This document shows positions 6,942 through 8,493 of a stretch of DNA of 8,493 nt, piece after piece; position 1 is the stretch's first letter; the number at the start of each line of letters is the position of its first letter. Origin of the DNA: Candidatus Methanomethylophilus sp. UBA78. Lineage in GTDB: Archaea; Thermoplasmatota; Thermoplasmata; Methanomassiliicoccales; Methanomethylophilaceae. The notes beneath the pieces were generated by a model that searched no databases, was not told the DNA's origin, and saw only the letters and a list, made by a program, of their open reading frames with translations. The DNA lies in assembly GCA_002503545.1 (NCBI GenBank), contig DARY01000016.1, forward strand, positions 1 to 8,493, in the 5' to 3' direction. A program made the position numbers and the translations under genes.

Positions 6942-6942
6942 C

Positions 6943-7773
6943 TCACTGACCGTCCTTATCCTCTTCTCCGGAGTCCGTCTTCTTTACCGGGGTGATCTTG
7001 ATGGGCTCGGGGCCGGCGTCCGCATCCTCCGACGCCTTATCGTAGTCCTCCCCGCCCTCCCTGTAGCGGGGGGCGTCGGGGTTCTTCTTGCTCCTGCAGT
7101 ACTCGTTCTTCCTGCAGTACTCGACGTTCTTGTTCCTGTCCGCGCCCTGCATGAAATCCTTCACGAAGTCGGGGGCCGGACTGTTCCTGATGAGCGAGTT
7201 GAGAGCCATCCACATCTCGAGACCGGCGCCCACCAGGTGCTGCTGGAACTTGGGGTCCGCGAAGAACCCGAAGGCGTCGGAGAGGTCCTCGGTGACGTAC
7301 CTCCTCATCCTCTCGCGGTCCTCCCTCATCCTGGCCCTGCGCTCCTCCATGGCCTCGTAGGCGTAGAGCCTCTCCTCCTCCATGCGGGCCCTCAGGCGCT
7401 CCCTGCTCTCGCGGGCGGCGTCGTATGCGTAATCGGCCTGGTCGCGGACGAAGTCGCGGGCGAAATCCCTGCCCTCGTCGAATGCGGCGGCCGTGCGGTC
7501 GCGGGCGTAGCGGTAGCCGTCGTAGCCCCTCTCCCCCGCCTCGCGGAGACCGCGTTCGGCCGCGGCCATGCGGTCGCGGGCCATGGCCTCCTCGTACCTC
7601 CGCTGGGCGGTGCGGCGGGCGTTGTCTTCCGCCTCGGCGCGGGCGGCCTCCTCGGCCCTCGCCTTCTCCTTCCTGGCCTTCTCCTCGGCCAGGAGCTTCT
7701 CGATCATCTCCCTGTTCTCGTCCGCGAACTTCTGCAGATCCGGATCGTCGTATCTCCTGTCCTGTTCCGCCAT
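6943..7773 (-). CDS. Hypothetical charged coiled-coil protein with C-terminal cysteine pair
   Basis: I do not recognise a family. The 276 residues fall into three parts. Residues 12-160 are almost entirely charged helix (Ala, Arg, Glu; several RDR/ARD units and tyrosine-rich YDGYRYARD), strongly suggesting a coiled coil or long single helix. Residues 163-210 (DLSDAFGFFADPKFQQHL, then LEMWMALNSLIRN and PDFVKDFM) are amphipathic and look like a folded or membrane-touching module. The tail is hydrophilic, with EYCRKNEYC placing Cys220 and Cys226 in a small tandem duplication, and ends in an acidic stretch. No signal peptide or true membrane helix is seen. The gene lies 1 bp after the ArsA-like gene and 1 bp before AMMECR1, with an excellent Shine-Dalgarno sequence. 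A partner or scaffold of the ArsA-like ATPase is a reasonable guess, not shown by sequence. Confidence 0.85.
   Translation of the reverse strand: MAEQDRRYDDPDLQKFADENREMIEKLLAEEKARKEKARAEEAARAEAEDNARRTAQRRYEEAMARDRMAAAERGLREAGERGYDGYRYARDRTAAAFDEGRDFARDFVRDQADYAYDAARESRERLRARMEEERLYAYEAMEERRARMREDRERMRRYVTEDLSDAFGFFADPKFQQHLVGAGLEMWMALNSLIRNSPAPDFVKDFMQGADRNKNVEYCRKNEYCRSKKNPDAPRYREGGEDYDKASEDADAGPEPIKITPVKKTDSGEEDKDGQ
7093..7123 (-). repeat. 18-bp tandem duplication creating a Cys-x5-Cys pair
   Basis: The 13-base word CCTGCAGTACTCG (plus strand) occurs exactly at 7093-7105 and 7111-7123, a period of 18 bp or six codons. On the coding strand it yields EYCRKN followed by EYCRSK, and so the only two cysteines of the coiled-coil protein. 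Confidence 0.75.
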
Positions 7774-7774
7774 A

Positions 7775-8493
7775 TCATACCCTCCTGAACCTTACTGTCA
7801 GGAACCCGTCGCCGAACTCGGCCCCCAGCAGATCCGCCCCCGAGAGGGAGGTCGGAAGGGAGACGGTCCTCTTCTGGCTTCCTACGTGAATTATGATAGT
7901 GTTCTCCTTCCCCTTAAAAAGTTCCACCTGCTCCTGGTCGACGAAGGGCATCTTGACGATGAGTTCGACGATGCCGCCGTCCGCGGTGCGGAACCTCATG
8001 GGGCTCTCCGTGCTGTAGGTCTCTATCGGGTCCGAATCGCCGAATATCATGTCGGCGAGATGCTCCAGCCTCTCGATCCCCCTGATCTCCGTGTTCATCA
8101 TGTAGGCGTTCATCACCTTCAGGCCGTCGAACGACTCCCCTATCATCTCCATGTAGGTCTTCTGCTCCTCCAGCTTGACCCTCATGAACTCCCCGTCCGC
8201 CGTATCGGGGATGACCTTGTTGACGATGAGGCACTCCACGTTCTTGTTGTAGAGGCACATGTAGGAGTAGGAGCGGCGGGTCTCGTTGATGGCCATCCTC
8301 TCCGGGTTGAGGACCAGGCGTATGGAGGTGTTCTCCGCGTCCTCCAGGATCTCCTTGCAGTTCTTCATCTGGTCCTTGAGGGTCATGATGGTGTTCATGA
8401 CGTCCTTCGTGGGCAGGGGGAAGTCGACGAGGCGCCCGATGGTCATGCGGGCTATGCCCATCAGCCTGCTCACGACGGTGAACACCTTGTCGA
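7775..8493 (-). CDS. ArsA/Get3-like ATPase with Hsp20-like C-terminal domain (5' partial)
   Basis: About 238 codons of the C-terminal part are visible; the frame is open to the window edge, so the P-loop and switch regions lie outside. A GTG at 8485 in this frame is internal, because the ArsA-like sequence continues through it (DKVFTVVSRLMG). The segment RLVLNPERMAINETRRSY (56-73 counted from that GTG), followed by IVNKVIPD (87-94), is characteristic of ArsA/TRC40 anion-transporting ATPases. Residues ~161-236 form a beta-rich module (IVELIVKMPFVDQEQVELF, then IIIHVGSQKRTVSLPTSL and GDGFLTVRFRRV) like the ArsA_HSP20 domain in many archaeal and actinobacterial members. Relatives act in arsenite export or in delivering tail-anchored proteins to membranes. 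No ars genes are visible here, so a chaperone or targeting role seems more likely, as inference. It heads the visible operon. Confidence 0.88.
   Translation of the reverse strand, partial: DKVFTVVSRLMGIARMTIGRLVDFPLPTKDVMNTIMTLKDQMKNCKEILEDAENTSIRLVLNPERMAINETRRSYSYMCLYNKNVECLIVNKVIPDTADGEFMRVKLEEQKTYMEMIGESFDGLKVMNAYMMNTEIRGIERLEHLADMIFGDSDPIETYSTESPMRFRTADGGIVELIVKMPFVDQEQVELFKGKENTIIIHVGSQKRTVSLPTSLSGADLLGAEFGDGFLTVRFRRV
7780..7786 (-). promoter_or_regulatory. Strong Shine-Dalgarno site of the coiled-coil gene
   Basis: AGGAGGG lies 6 bases before the ATG at 7773 and inside the last codons of the ArsA-like gene. With stop and start only 1 base apart (TGATATG), it sets the start of the coiled-coil protein and indicates translational coupling with the ATPase gene. 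Confidence 0.85.

Noticed and set aside
7490..7580. Recurring GCGGTCGCGGGC words
   Set aside because: They encode repeated Arg-Asp-Arg/Ala units of the charged helix in GC-rich code; no separate DNA-level function is suggested.
6613..7788. Plus-strand ORF of 391 codons across AMMECR1 and the coiled-coil gene
   Set aside because: It spans two well-supported opposite-strand genes and gives a Val/Leu/Gly-rich product without any motif.
7911..7921. AT-rich patch in the ArsA-like gene as a promoter for the coiled-coil gene
   Set aside because: The minus strand reads TTTTTAAGG, but it is over 130 bp from the start and encodes the expected ELFKGKE of the Hsp20-like domain; the 1-bp gap favours co-transcription.

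Overview
The window is GC-rich archaeal chromosome. The firmest evidence is a eukaryote/archaea-type ribosomal protein L37e directly behind an Sm-like (LSm) protein, a pairing typical of archaea. An archaeal-style TATA element lies upstream of the pair. A BspA-type leucine-rich-repeat surface protein, tightly packed operons and no TAG stop among nine genes together suggest a gut- or host-associated methanogen of the Methanomassiliicoccales (Thermoplasmatota). That placement is inference; no taxonomic marker was searched.

Layout. (1) 2-1825, plus strand: the 3' part of a large surface protein. It has 23-residue leucine-rich repeats, then InlB/Listeria-Bacteroides-type beta repeats, a beta-rich region and a C-terminal membrane anchor. 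Its 5' end is outside the window. (2) 1826-2055: a convergent intergenic gap holding a good hairpin-plus-T-run terminator for the minus-strand purF. (3) 3915 down to 2056, minus strand: LSm, L37e and purF, apparently one transcript from a promoter near 3951-3960. (4) 8493 down to 3966, minus strand: an ArsA/Get3-like ATPase with an Hsp20-like C-terminus (5' end outside), a charged coiled-coil protein of unknown function, AMMECR1, dihydroorotase (pyrC) and a long YkgJ-type cysteine-cluster protein. These five genes are 1 bp apart or overlap, so they are very probably one translationally coupled operon.

How the genes fit together. PurF commits carbon to purine synthesis, and PyrC performs the third step of pyrimidine synthesis. 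LSm and L37e belong to RNA handling and the ribosome. The least understood part is the ArsA-like ATPase, the coiled-coil protein and AMMECR1. A client- or membrane-protein-handling ATPase with a dedicated coiled-coil partner is one reading, but nothing in the window proves it. I found no mobile element, CRISPR array, tRNA or rRNA gene.
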